Source: Streptomyces antimicrobicus (GTDB lineage Bacteria; Actinomycetota; Actinomycetes; Streptomycetales; Streptomycetaceae). From it: a stretch of 64,000 nucleotides of DNA. Below the pieces are notes generated by a model, which made no database searches, had not been told where the DNA came from, and saw only the letters and a list, made by a program, of their open reading frames with translations. Positions 1 to 8,698 of the stretch are shown here, piece by piece. Position 1 is the first letter of the stretch; the number at the start of each line of letters is the position of its first letter. The position numbers and the translations under genes were made by a program. The DNA lies in the NCBI RefSeq assembly GCF_020532625.1, contig NZ_JAJAUY010000001.1, positions 1 through 64,000 on the forward strand, given 5' to 3'.

Positions 1-151
1 GTGCAGTCGTGCGCCGCACCCGCGCCGCGCCGATCCGGGCGGCCGTGGTGGGCGTAGTGGGCGTGGCGGCCGTGGCGGGCTTGGTGCCCCCGAGGCCGCG
101 GAGGACCGGGGCGACCGGGGGCCCAGGACCCCCACCGCCACCGGCAGGGCC

Positions 152-1411
152 TCAGGCCGAGGTTCGCTTGCGGGGTGCGGCCTTCTTGGCGGTGGAGCCG
201 GCCGCGGCGGTCCCGCGTGAGGACGTCGCCTTGGCGGCGGACTTGCTCGCGGTCTTCGCGGTGGACTTCTTCGCCGAGGCCGACTTCGCCGCGGTGGACT
301 TCGCCGTGGACTTGGCGGTGGTCTTCGCCGTCGAGGTCGACTTCCTGGTGGCCGCCGCCGTGCTCTTCCTGGACGTGCCGCCGCTGGAGCCGCCCGCCCC
401 CCGGGCGGTACTCGCGGTGGACTTCTTCCCGCCCACGGCCTTGGGCGCCGCCGGCGCGCTCTTGCGACCGCTCCGCCCGCCGCGCCGGCCGATAGGCGTG
501 ACCTCGGCCTCCCGCGCCTCTCGGCCCCCGCCCACCGCTTCAGCCGCTTCAGCCGCTTCGGCTTCCCCAGCCTCCCCGCCCTGCCCGACCTCCGTGCCCT
601 CCGGCCCGTCCGTGCCCTCCGTGCCCTCCCCCCGCGACGCCTTGGCCGCCCGTACGCTCTTCTCCAGCGCCGCCATCAGGTCGATCACCTGCGCCCCGCC
701 CCCGGCCGCCGCACTCGGCATCTCCGGTTCGATCGCCTCACCCGACTTCGCCGCGATCATGGCCTCGACCGCCTCGCGGTAGTCGTCGTGCAGCGAGTCC
801 ATGTCCACCTCGCCGAGCGTCGCCATCAGCGCGTCCGCGAGGTCGAGTTCGGCGTCGCGGATGGTCACCTTGGTCTCCGGAGCCACCCCTTCCGGGGCGC
901 GGATCTCGTCGGGCCACAGCAGCCCGTGCATCGCGATCACGTCGTCGACGACCCGCAGCATCCCCAGCCGTTCCCGCCCGCGCAGCGCGAACTTCGCGAC
1001 GGCCACCCGGTCGCTGCGCTTGAGCGCCTCCCGCAGCAGCGTGTACGGCTTGGCGGCCGAGACCCCGTTGGCCGCCAGGTAGTACGCGGCGTCCATCTGG
1101 AGCGGATCGATCTCCGAGGCCGGCACGAACGAGACGATCTCGATGGTCTTCGCCGTGGGCAGCGGCAGGGTGGCCAGGTCCGCGTCCGTGATCGGGATGA
1201 TCGACCCGTCCGCCTCCTCGTACCCCTTGCCGATCTCGTCGGCGGAGAGCTCCTCGCCGTCCAGCTCGCACACCTTGCGGTAGCGGACGCGGCCGCCGTC
1301 GGAGAGGTGGATCTGGCGGAAGGAGACCGAGTGGTTCTCGGTGGCGTTGACGAGCTTGATCGGGATGCTGACCAGGCCGAAGGAAATCGCCCCGTTCCAA
1401 ATGGATCGCAC
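152..1411 (-). CDS. ku: Ku homolog, non-homologous end-joining DNA end-binding protein
   Basis: The first roughly 260 residues, beginning MRSIWNGAISFGLVSIPIKL, match the bacterial Ku core, which forms a homodimeric ring on DNA ends and recruits the LigD ligase. After about residue 260 the protein becomes a long Glu/Gly- then Lys/Ser/Thr/Ala-rich tail with repeated KSTAK-type units, like the basic C-terminal extensions of actinomycete Ku that help DNA binding. At 419 aa it is longer than a minimal Ku (about 270-300 aa). The GTG start at 1411 follows AGGAGG. The gene is divergent from the LigD-type polymerase with only 31 bp between the starts, so the two probably share a control region. Confidence 0.95.
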   Translation of the reverse strand: MRSIWNGAISFGLVSIPIKLVNATENHSVSFRQIHLSDGGRVRYRKVCELDGEELSADEIGKGYEEADGSIIPITDADLATLPLPTAKTIEIVSFVPASEIDPLQMDAAYYLAANGVSAAKPYTLLREALKRSDRVAVAKFALRGRERLGMLRVVDDVIAMHGLLWPDEIRAPEGVAPETKVTIRDAELDLADALMATLGEVDMDSLHDDYREAVEAMIAAKSGEAIEPEMPSAAAGGGAQVIDLMAALEKSVRAAKASRGEGTEGTDGPEGTEVGQGGEAGEAEAAEAAEAVGGGREAREAEVTPIGRRGGRSGRKSAPAAPKAVGGKKSTASTARGAGGSSGGTSRKSTAAATRKSTSTAKTTAKSTAKSTAAKSASAKKSTAKTASKSAAKATSSRGTAAAGSTAKKAAPRKRTSA

Positions 1412-1442
1412 GGTTCCTCCTGATTCGTGGCAATCTCATCGT

Positions 1443-2327
1443 ATGACGCCGATCACCATGGTGGAGGGGCGTCGCATCGCCCTCAGCAATCTCGACAAGG
1501 TCATCTATCCGGAGACCGGCTTCACCAAGGGCGAGGTGCTGCACTACTACGCCACCGTCGCGGGAGCCCTGCTGCCCCATGTCCAGGACCGGCCCGTGTC
1601 CTTCCTGCGCTACCCCGACGGTCCGGACGGGCAGCTGTTCTTCACCAAGAATCCGCCGCCGGGCACACCCGCATGGGTGATGACCACCCCCGTGCCGCGC
1701 TCGGAGGAACCGGCGGCCCGGCAGGTCGTGGTCGCCGACCTGCCCACGCTGATGTGGGCGGCCAACCTCGTCGTGGAGTTCCACGTACCGCAGTGGACCG
1801 CCGGCGACCCGGCCGTCGCCGACCGCCTCGTCCTCGACCTCGACCCGGGGCCGCCCGCGACGGTCGTCGAGTGCTGCCGGGTGGCGATGTGGCTGCGCGA
1901 GCGGCTGGCCGCCGACGGCCTGGAGGCGTACGCCAAGACGTCCGGGTCGAAGGGTCTGCACCTGTCGGCGCGGCTGGAGCCGGTGGCCTCGTCGGACGTG
2001 TCGGCGTACGCCAAGGAACTGGCCCAGGAAGCGGAGGCGGCCCTCCCCGACCTGGTGGTGCACCGGATGACCAAGGCGCTGCGGCCGGGCAAGGTCTTCG
2101 TGGACCACAGCCAGAACGCCGCCGCCAAGACCACGGCCGCCCCCTACACCCTGCGCGCCCGCTCCCGCCCGACCGTCTCCGCCCCGGTCACCTGGACCGA
2201 GGTCAAGGCGTGCCGGACCCCGGCGGGCCTGACGTTCCTGGCGGACGAGGCGGCGGCGCGCCTCGGGCGCGACGGCGACCTGTGGGCCCCGCTGACGGAC
2301 CCGGAACGGGCCGGGAGACTGCCGTGA
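1443..2327 (+). CDS. LigD-type NHEJ primase-polymerase (stand-alone)
   Basis: This 294-aa protein corresponds to the polymerase domain of LigD, an AEP-superfamily enzyme that fills gaps at broken ends during end joining. Visible family features are LSNLDKVIYPETGFTKGEVL near the N-terminus, FFTKNPPPG, the metal-binding VLDLDPG, KTSGSKGLHL for nucleotide binding, and FVDHSQN with the third acidic residue. Only the polymerase part is present; a ligase gene follows at 2419 and Ku diverges upstream, so the NHEJ machinery is split over three genes. I chose the ATG at 1443; a longer in-frame start at 1341 would run into ku. No clear ribosome site precedes it, so it may be translated from a leaderless transcript. 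Confidence 0.92.
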   Translation: MTPITMVEGRRIALSNLDKVIYPETGFTKGEVLHYYATVAGALLPHVQDRPVSFLRYPDGPDGQLFFTKNPPPGTPAWVMTTPVPRSEEPAARQVVVADLPTLMWAANLVVEFHVPQWTAGDPAVADRLVLDLDPGPPATVVECCRVAMWLRERLAADGLEAYAKTSGSKGLHLSARLEPVASSDVSAYAKELAQEAEAALPDLVVHRMTKALRPGKVFVDHSQNAAAKTTAAPYTLRARSRPTVSAPVTWTEVKACRTPAGLTFLADEAAARLGRDGDLWAPLTDPERAGRLP

Positions 2328-2418
2328 GCGGGCCGACACCGGCAGGGAGGCGGCCGGGTGCTGCGACCGGGGACGGGCCGCGGCCTCGGGAGGCCGCCGT
2401 GCGCGGGAGGCGGCGGCG

Positions 2419-3453
2419 ATGATCCGGGTGGCGCTCGCCGTCTCGGTCCGCACGCTGCCGGTGGGGCCGGGGCTGGCGTACGAGCCGAAGTTCGACGGCC
2501 ACCGGCTCGTCGTACGGCGCACGGCCACCGGCGTGGTCCTCCAGGCCCGCTCCGGCCGCAACGTCACCAGCGCCTTTCCGGACCTCGCCACGGCCGCCGG
2601 CCGGCTCCCCGCGGACACCACCCTCGACGGGGAGGTGGTGGTCTGGCACGACGGCCGTACGGACTTCGCCCTGGTCCAGCGCCGCGCCGCCGCCACCCCG
2701 GCCCGGGCGACGAGCCTGGCGGTGTCCCTCCCGGCGTCGTACGCCGCCTTCGACGTCCTCGAACTCGCGGGCGTGGACGTCCGCACCCGCCCCTACGAAC
2801 GCCGCCGCGCCCTCCTCGTCGACCTGCTGCTGCCCCTGGGCCCGCCGCTGCAGCCGGTCCCCATGACGACCGACCCGGAGCTGGCGCGCACGTGGTACGA
2901 GACGCTGCCGGCCAGCGGCATCGAGGGCCTGGTGATCAAACGCCTGGACCAGCCGTACCCGGCGGGCCGGCGGGCGTGGCGCAAACTGCGCCACACGGAC
3001 GTCCACGACGCGGCGGTGATCGGCTACACGGGCACGCCCCGCCGCCCGTCGGCCCTGGTCCTGATCCTCCCGGGCGCCGAGGACGAGCCCCCGGTGGTGT
3101 CGAGCCCGCTGTCGGCGCAGGTCCGGGGGGAGATGGCGGCGCTGCTGAGCGGCCCGGGGGGCGGCGGGGGCGGGGGAGAGACGGAACAGACGGGAGAGAC
3201 GGGAAAGGAGGGAGCGAAGGGAGGGAAGGGAAAGGAGGGGGCGAGCAGGGGAACGGCGAGCACGACCGCGGCCCCGGAGTCCCCGGAGTCCCCGGGGGCC
3301 CCGGAGTCCCGGGAGGGCCCGGAGATGGCGACGGCCATCGGCGTGGGTGAGGTCCCGTACACCCCCCTGCGGGTCCCTCTGTCGGCAGAAGTCCGGGCCA
3401 CGGAGGGCCGCCACCCACCCCCGGAGGTCCTCCGCCTCCGCCAGGAGCCGTAG
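2419..3453 (+). CDS. ATP-dependent DNA ligase (LigC/LigD ligase-domain type)
   Basis: This 344-aa protein has the nucleotidyltransferase motifs of ATP-dependent ligases: motif I YEPKFDGHR with the adenylated lysine (about residue 24), motif III AAFDVLEL, motif IV EGLVIKR and motif V AWRKLRH. An OB-fold starts at about residue 195, but from about residue 235 to 300 it is interrupted by a Gly/Glu/Lys/Ser/Pro low-complexity stretch before the usual end VPLSAEVRATEG...LRLRQ. It lies 91 bp after the polymerase gene and presumably seals ends held by Ku. GGGAGG lies upstream of the ATG. There is no 3'-phosphoesterase domain. Confidence 0.9.
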   Translation: MIRVALAVSVRTLPVGPGLAYEPKFDGHRLVVRRTATGVVLQARSGRNVTSAFPDLATAAGRLPADTTLDGEVVVWHDGRTDFALVQRRAAATPARATSLAVSLPASYAAFDVLELAGVDVRTRPYERRRALLVDLLLPLGPPLQPVPMTTDPELARTWYETLPASGIEGLVIKRLDQPYPAGRRAWRKLRHTDVHDAAVIGYTGTPRRPSALVLILPGAEDEPPVVSSPLSAQVRGEMAALLSGPGGGGGGGETEQTGETGKEGAKGGKGKEGASRGTASTTAAPESPESPGAPESREGPEMATAIGVGEVPYTPLRVPLSAEVRATEGRHPPPEVLRLRQEP

Positions 3454-3720
3454 GCCCTACGGCGGGCGCGCCGGGCCGGAGCCGAGACACGGGCCGGGCG
3501 TCAGCCCTTCAGCCCGCCAGGCAGCGGGCGCCGGTGCCAGGCCGCCAAAAGGGGGTCAGCTTTGCCAGCCGAGCGGCGGCGGGAGGGCGCCGGCCGGGCG
3601 GCGGCACAAGTGCCCGGTTCGCCCGGTTCGGCTTCGGACGCCGCGGGCCGGTTCGGCTTGGAACGGCGCGCGGAGGGGCCGGGAGGGGCGGGGAGAGCCC
3701 TCCCGGCGGGGGAAGACGGC

Positions 3721-4095
3721 TCAGGCGCCGTGGCCACCGCTTCCGAAGGCTCCGCTGTCGGGCTCGTTCTCCTCCCGCTCCCGACGCGCCTTCTCCTGAT
3801 CATGCGCCGTGGTGGAACCGAAATTCCCGTATCCCTGCATCTCATGCGGCCGCAGCCCGGTCTTGGGCCCCGACTTGGGGATCTCGACGTGCTCCCGTTC
3901 CTCACGTACCTCAAGCACCGCCCCGCCTTCCGGCAGGTGCGGCTGACTCTCGGCGCTCGGGGGCGCAGGCTCGCGTGCCCGGACCTTCTTCCCCAGCCAG
4001 AACATGGCGATGAGGAATCCGGCCACGGCGATCCCCACGACCAGGAACCACGCGATGTCGGTCAGGGTCGTGTCCACGCTCAGCGTCGTGTCCAT
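3721..4095 (-). CDS. DUF6479-type single-pass membrane protein
   Basis: This small protein of 124 aa starts MDTTLSVDTTLTDIAWFLVV, has one hydrophobic segment (about residues 10-30) followed by basic residues (GKKVRARE), then a Pro/Glu/Gln-rich polar tail ending in GSGGHGA. The layout fits the Streptomyces DUF6479 family, whose function is unknown. An upstream in-frame ATG at 4131 would add 12 residues (MYAGYDAGYTTG); neither start has a strong ribosome site, and I prefer 4095 because the membrane segment then sits at the N-terminus as in the family. It converges with nothing recognisable across 3454-3720. Confidence 0.6.
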   Translation of the reverse strand: MDTTLSVDTTLTDIAWFLVVGIAVAGFLIAMFWLGKKVRAREPAPPSAESQPHLPEGGAVLEVREEREHVEIPKSGPKTGLRPHEMQGYGNFGSTTAHDQEKARREREENEPDSGAFGSGGHGA

Positions 4096-4331
4096 ACCAG
4101 TCGTGTACCCCGCGTCATATCCCGCATACATGTATCAACCAACCCAATCACCCGAAAGTACGCAGATCATCACCACAAGGCGAATCGCCCCGCACCCACC
4201 GGGTAGACGCTCCGGCACCTCCCCAAACGCCGAACCCACAAAAAACTGCAAGAGGAAACGAAGCCGGAAGGCAGAAGCCGAAGCCGGAAGACGGAAAACA
4301 GAACAACGGAAGAAAGAAGGAGGCCGACCCC

Positions 4332-4658
4332 ATGCCCCGCGGATCCTCCCCCAAGCGGGAACGCCAGTACGAGCACATCAAGGAGAGCGCCCTCGACCGC
4401 GGTGAGCCCATGGACCGTGCGGAGGAGATCGCCGCCCGCACCGTCAACAAGGAACGCGCCCGGGCCGGCGAGTCCAAGACGGCCAGCAAGCTGTCCCTGG
4501 AGGACATGTCGTCCGGCCGCCGCGGCGGCCTCCGCTCCCACTCCGGCGCCAAGGGCCCGACCTACGAGCAGCTCTACGCCGAAGCCCAGCGCCGCAACAT
4601 CCACGGCCGCTCAGGGATGACGAAGTCCGAACTGGCCCGAGCCCTGGACAAGCGCTGA
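4332..4658 (+). CDS. Small basic protein with C-terminal SAP/Rho-N-like motif
   Basis: This 108-aa, highly charged protein begins MPRGSSPKRERQYEHIKESA and contains RAEEIAARTVNKERARAGE. It ends in a short helix-extended-helix segment (YEQLYAEAQRRNIHGRSGMT, then KSELARALDKR) that resembles the SAP/Rho-N DNA-binding fold. Homologs in Streptomyces are commonly labelled plasmid stabilization protein, with little evidence of function. A very strong ribosome site (AGGAGG) precedes the ATG. It ends 28 bp before the convergent XdhC-family gene. Confidence 0.75.
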   Translation: MPRGSSPKRERQYEHIKESALDRGEPMDRAEEIAARTVNKERARAGESKTASKLSLEDMSSGRRGGLRSHSGAKGPTYEQLYAEAQRRNIHGRSGMTKSELARALDKR

Positions 4659-4686
4659 CCCCGGCCCAGGCCAGCCCCGGACCGGC

Positions 4687-5712
4687 TCACCTCCGCAGCG
4701 GCCCGTCAGTGTCCCGTAGCCCCCGAAGCCCCAGATCCGCGGTCTGTCGTCCCCCGAGCTCTGCCAGGATCTCCGCGCAGATCGCCAGCGCCGTCTCCGC
4801 CGGCGTCCGGGCGCCCAGGTCCAGCCCGATCGGGCCGTGCACGCGGGCCAGCCGGTCCTCCGTCACCCCGGCGGCGATCAGCCCCTCGCGGCGCCGGGCC
4901 GTGGTGCGCCGCGAGCCGAGCGCGCCGACGTACGGGACACCGGCCGCCAGCGCCGCCCTCAGCACCGGCACGTCGAAGTCCGGCTCGTGCGTGAGCACGA
5001 CCAGGCACGCGGCGTCGCGGTGCTCGGCCAGTTCCTTCTCGGCCTCGGCCGCCGACGCGACCGTCACGGCCTCCCACTCCAGCAGCAGCGCCTGGCGCGT
5101 GATGATGTCCGCCAGTTCACCGCCGCCGCACACCACGACGTACGGCGCCGACGGGTACGCCTCGACCAGCACCAGCCCGGACTCCCCGTACAGGGCGTCC
5201 CGCCCGGCCCGGCGCGTGGCCAGCAGTTCACCGGCCCGCCGCTCGGCGTCGTTCGCGGGCGCGTCCTCCGCCCGTACGACGACGCTGGTGGCGTGCTCGG
5301 CACCCTCGTCCAGCCGGGTCACGAGCGCCGCCCCGGCGCCCCGTTCCAGGAGCTCCCACCACTCGGCGGGCACCGCCGTCAACGGCTGGAGCAGCACCTC
5401 GGCCCGCCCTCCGCAGGTCAGCCGGGCCTCGACGGCCTCACCGGCGCCCACCGACACCTCGCACACCCGCGCCGTCCGCCCGGCGGGCAGCGCCGCGGCC
5501 TCGGCAGCCAGTTCGGCGTCGAAGACGCCCCGGTACAGGCTGCCCACGCACTCACCGCGGGGGTCCACCAGCAACGCCCCGGCGGGCTCGCGCGGGCCGA
5601 AGCCCTGCTCGGCCACGGGCCGCGCCAGGAAGGCCGTACGCCCTTCGGAGATCCACTGTCGTGCCGTCTGAGCCAGCTCGCGCATCGGCGCCGCCCCCAT
5701 CCCGTCCGCCAT
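4687..5712 (-). CDS. XdhC/CoxI family protein (molybdenum hydroxylase maturation)
   Basis: This 341-aa protein has the two-part XdhC layout: an N-terminal XdhC/CoxI region (about residues 1-130) and a C-terminal Rossmann-like region starting at YVVVCGGGELADIITRQALL, with the family segments VLTHEPDFDVPVLRAAL, YVGALGSRRTTARR and GPIGLDLGARTPAE. Members insert or sulfurate the molybdenum cofactor of xanthine-dehydrogenase-type enzymes. No xdh or cox structural gene lies nearby, so the partner must be elsewhere. The frame stays open far upstream of 5712, but MADGMGAAPMREL at 5712 is the natural start. Confidence 0.85.
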   Translation of the reverse strand: MADGMGAAPMRELAQTARQWISEGRTAFLARPVAEQGFGPREPAGALLVDPRGECVGSLYRGVFDAELAAEAAALPAGRTARVCEVSVGAGEAVEARLTCGGRAEVLLQPLTAVPAEWWELLERGAGAALVTRLDEGAEHATSVVVRAEDAPANDAERRAGELLATRRAGRDALYGESGLVLVEAYPSAPYVVVCGGGELADIITRQALLLEWEAVTVASAAEAEKELAEHRDAACLVVLTHEPDFDVPVLRAALAAGVPYVGALGSRRTTARRREGLIAAGVTEDRLARVHGPIGLDLGARTPAETALAICAEILAELGGRQTADLGLRGLRDTDGPLRR

Positions 5713-5939
5713 CGATCCCCGCGCGGGCCTGGCAGGCCGCCGGCCGGTGCCGGGGCCGCGCGGTTCCTTCGGTTGCTCGGATAGTAGGCACCCCCGCGAA
5801 CCCCGCCCAAGGCCCAGATCCACCGAGCCCCCGCCCCTTCCCTCGTACGGTCCACCATCGCCACCCCGCCCCGCCGCGCAGCCACTGCGGCCCACCCTCC
5901 CTGCACGCACCGCGCCCCGGGCTACGGGGCGCTGCCGGA

Positions 5940-6355
5940 AGATGAGCTGTTCCTCGAACTCGTTGAAGGTCACCCCCGCCGTCCGGTACGGCGTCGCCGG
6001 GCAGCCGGATGATCCGCGGACGGCGGCCCTCGTGCTCCCCACGCCGAAGTTGCTGGGTGGCGTACACCCAGCACAACTGCCGCGTGTCCGGGTCGAAGAC
6101 GACGCAGAACACGGGCACGTCCCCGTTCGCCGCCGTCTCGGCGTGCTGGCGTACCGGTACTCCGTAGCCGTAGGAGCGGCGCCCCGAGGTGCCGCCCTTG
6201 ACCTGGACCTTGACGACGTCGTTGGTCACACGGCCGGCGTCGGCGAAGGTGACGAACAGGTCGCCCTCCACCCCAGCCTGCCAGCGCCCTCTGACACCGC
6301 CCCTCGACATCAGCCGGTGCGCCACCGCTCCGCGGTTGTCCCACTCGCCACCCAC
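5940..6355 (-). pseudogene. Frameshifted DUF4365-like gene remnant
   Basis: From a GTG at 6355 the minus strand reads HRLMSRGG, VEGDLFV, VVKVQVKGG, then DVPVFCVVFDPDTRQLCWVY. This is the pattern of DUF4365 proteins (a PD-(D/E)xK nuclease-like family with an Asp followed by QxK). After LPGDAVPDG the frame loses sense, while the neighbouring frame continues with TFNEFEEQLIFRQRP, so a frameshift is likely near 5985-6000. No stop codon closes it before the XdhC gene. The 727-bp stretch 5713-6439 holds only this remnant and the short divergent region (6356-6439) before the TerD gene. Confidence 0.5.
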
Positions 6356-6439
6356 GCGCGACCACCGCAGATTCGTTGTTTGCCCTACACGGATGGGCCA
6401 GAGCTACCACGATGTACGAACCACCGTGAGAGGCCACAC

Positions 6440-7702
6440 ATGACTACCCTCGCCAAGGGCGGCAACGCCGTCTTGTCCGCGGCGGTCTGCCGCGTCACCC
6501 TCACGTCGCCGACTACGGGCATCGATGTCTCTGCTGTTCTGCTCGGGCAGGGAGGCAAGGTGCGGAGCGATGAGGATCTAGTCTTCTACAACAACTCGTC
6601 AGAGAGCGGGATCGAACTGGAGGGGCAGACAATCGTGGCCGATCTGGCCGCGGTCCCTACGGCAATCGATCGCATTGCAGTCGTCGCTAGCATCGATCCC
6701 GAACTCCCCGCCACCCACTTCGATGCAAGCAATACCCCCAGAGCAGTCGTCGAGTGCGGGGATGCGCACATCACTTTTGAGCCTCCACCGCTCATGCATC
6801 GGGAGACGGCGGCCATCCTCATCGAGCTGTACCGGCGCGCGGGCAGTTGGAAGGTAAGAGCAGTAGGTCAGGGATGGGATACGGGGCTGGCGGGGCTGGC
6901 CTCGGACTTCGGCATCATCGTGGATGACCCCGGACCGTCCGCGGGGCCGGTCTCGTCCGCAGCTGACCCCGCGCCGGTTCAACGCACGCCCTCTGTGCCA
7001 CCACCTTCCTCCTGTGAACCGCGCGGCTCAGCGGCGCAAGTACCGGCCTTGCCGCCGATGTCGGTTCGCCCCCTCGTCCCGCTGGGCAAGGTCGCCCTCA
7101 CCAAGGCCGGGCAGGCGACCATCGACATGCGCAAGGACGACCCGAGCTTGATCGTCACTGCCACCCTTGAGTGGAACGGCGGAAGTACGGCCCGAAGGCA
7201 GGCCGGCGCAGACCTCGACCTGTATGCCCTCTATGTCCCTGGAAATCTTGTCACTCCGGTCGGCAGGCGCCCGAGCAAGTCGGATCAGGTCGTTTACTAC
7301 CGACAGCTCGGGTCGCTCGATGCACCGCCCTACATCGCTTTGGACGGTGACTCCCGGGTACCGGGTCGCGAAACGATCACCATCCGGCGCCCGGACCTCC
7401 AGGGTTACGTCCTTCTGTGCGCCTACAGCGCCGTGGAGAATGGGACCGGTTCGTTCAAGTCCTACGGAGCTCGGGTGGTCGTCACGGACGGGCGGGGATC
7501 CACGGTAACGGTGCCACTCTTCAACAATCGCAACTTGTCCTACTGGGTCGCCGTTTCCTTGATTGACTTCACCGTCCCCGGCGCTGCTCAGATCCGGCAC
7601 GTGGAGAAGTACAGTGGCAATCATGTCGAGGCTCGTCCAACGCTGTACTCGAATGGAAACTTCCGAATGAGCACCGGAAAGGTGGAGTTCAAAACGACAT
7701 AG
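6440..7702 (+). CDS. Two-domain TerD/TerA-family tellurium-resistance-type protein
   Basis: This 420-aa protein has a TerD-like domain at about residues 1-165 (MTTLAKGGNAVLSAAVCRVT, then VDVSAVLLGQGGKVRSDEDL-type sequence, YRRAGSWKVRAVGQGWDTGL). A Pro/Ser-rich linker follows, then a second Ter domain from about residue 210 (LTKAGQATIDMRKDD, GADLDLYALYV, RETITIRRPDLQGYVLLCAY, SYWVAVSLIDF). Ter proteins bind calcium and are linked to tellurite, phage and colicin resistance; the biochemical role is unclear. The frame is open back to 5747, but the ATG at 6440 follows GAGAGG. Its lower G+C and different codon use set it apart from the core genes, and it lies between a degraded DUF4365 gene and a degraded integrase, so it may be left from an older mobile element. 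Confidence 0.82.
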   Translation: MTTLAKGGNAVLSAAVCRVTLTSPTTGIDVSAVLLGQGGKVRSDEDLVFYNNSSESGIELEGQTIVADLAAVPTAIDRIAVVASIDPELPATHFDASNTPRAVVECGDAHITFEPPPLMHRETAAILIELYRRAGSWKVRAVGQGWDTGLAGLASDFGIIVDDPGPSAGPVSSAADPAPVQRTPSVPPPSSCEPRGSAAQVPALPPMSVRPLVPLGKVALTKAGQATIDMRKDDPSLIVTATLEWNGGSTARRQAGADLDLYALYVPGNLVTPVGRRPSKSDQVVYYRQLGSLDAPPYIALDGDSRVPGRETITIRRPDLQGYVLLCAYSAVENGTGSFKSYGARVVVTDGRGSTVTVPLFNNRNLSYWVAVSLIDFTVPGAAQIRHVEKYSGNHVEARPTLYSNGNFRMSTGKVEFKTT

Positions 7703-7887
7703 CCGACGGCGTACGCCTCTCAGTGCGGCAGCACCTGTGGGTGGTTGTGGAGCCGATGGCGCTGGCCTCGCAGGGGTGTCCCCGCCCGTCGACCCTCGCC
7801 GGTTCTTCGGCGTGCGGCCGGCCGCGGGGCCAGAGCGGGGTGCAGGCAGGAGCGCAGGACTGGCGGACGGGGCCGCACCCGCCGCGC

Positions 7888-8273
7888 CCGACAGGATCAA
7901 CGAGTGGCGGATCTCGGTCACGATGGCGCTGCTGGACGACCGGCCCGGCCGTCCGACGGATGCGGAGCTGCGGCAGCCGCTCAGGAAATGGGCCTTCGTC
8001 TTCCGGGCCCGGGGGAGCGGGAACTGTCTCCGGAGGTCGGAAACGTACTGCACTCGGTCGAGAAGGCGTCGCGTGCCTTACGTCGGCGGGTACCGCCGGG
8101 CTCAGCGAGAACGACCTGGCCCTTCCCGGTTCCGGCTGGGGACCCCTCTGCTCCACCGCACCCGCCACAGCGTCGCCAAGCAGTGGACCGACTCCGGGCA
8201 GAGCCACGACGACCGGGGCTTGAAGAACCGGCCCAGGGAGGACGTGCGCCGGGTGCCGGTCTCCCGGGGCTGA
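7888..8273 (+). pseudogene. Degraded tyrosine integrase gene of an earlier element
   Basis: Pieces of a Streptomyces AICE integrase appear in three different + frames, in the correct order. First is RINEWRISVTMALLDDRPGR with LRKWAFVFRARG, then ERELSPEVGNVLHSVEKASR, then NDLALPGSGWG, and finally HSVAKQWTDSGQSHDDRGLK with NRPREDVRRVPVS. The last two match the live integrase at about 23,850-24,000 (LPDTGWGTLTL; KKWTDSGERHDRRGLK). The central part and the whole catalytic C-terminus are gone. It has the same orientation, and the same distance to a terminator and to the tRNA-Arg fragment, as the live integrase has at the right end, which suggests an older element once used this site. Confidence 0.8.
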
Positions 8274-8363
8274 CCTGCGCCGGTGGGCCAAGGCCCTGTC
8301 CGCGAATAGTCCACTGACCCTGACGTACGGCTGCTCACGGCGACTGTCGGCTGCACATGCAAC

Positions 8364-8403
8364 AAGACCCCGTCCTCAGCATCTCTGCTGGTGGCGGGGT
8401 CTT
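8364..8403 (+). terminator. Hairpin terminator after the fossil integrase
   Basis: AAGACCCCG (8364-8372) pairs with CGGGGTCTT (8395-8403), with an inner CAGCA/TGCTG stem. It lies between the degraded integrase and the attachment-site copy, mirroring the terminator after the live integrase. Confidence 0.6.
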
Positions 8404-8418
8404 CAGGCACTTCGTGCG

Positions 8419-8463
8419 AAGTGCCCCCGGCAGGATTCGAACCTGCGCACACGGCTCCGGAGG
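8419..8463. repeat. Left attachment site (attL), 45-bp direct repeat of tRNA-Arg 3' half
   Basis: These 45 bases are identical to 24550-24594, which lie in the tRNA-Arg(CCG) gene from the anticodon loop to just past the 3' end. The copies diverge immediately on both sides. This copy keeps only the 3' half of the tRNA (minus strand) and cannot encode a functional tRNA. The two copies define the ends of the AICE. Confidence 0.93.
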
Positions 8464-8698
8464 GCATGCGGGATCAGCGGCCCAGAAGTGCCCGACCTGC
8501 GGGAACCTCGCCGTTGTATCAGGTCGCGGCCCGAGCTCACTCGCCACTCACTCGTGGACGGCAGCACTGGGCCCCGCCACTGTCGGCGACTCGCGCTAAT
8601 GTTCGATTATGGAGATCACGTGCACTGGCTCTCCCCGAGTCAGGGGTCGTCCCTCTACGCTGCCTCTCCGGGGTAGGAAGGTCAGGGGGCCTTGATTG

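Noticed and set aside
250-460. Short repeats suggesting a repeat array
   Set aside because: They encode the KSTAK-type units of the Ku tail; there are no spacers, so no CRISPR. No CRISPR array was seen anywhere in the window.
738-2786. A long open frame on the minus strand through the LigD-type polymerase and ku region
   Set aside because: Its protein is Arg/Gly/His-rich with no family features and it runs antisense to clear genes; long antisense frames are expected at this G+C.
8422-8463. A second tRNA-Arg gene at attL
   Set aside because: Only the 3' half from the anticodon loop on is present; no D arm or 5' acceptor strand follows.
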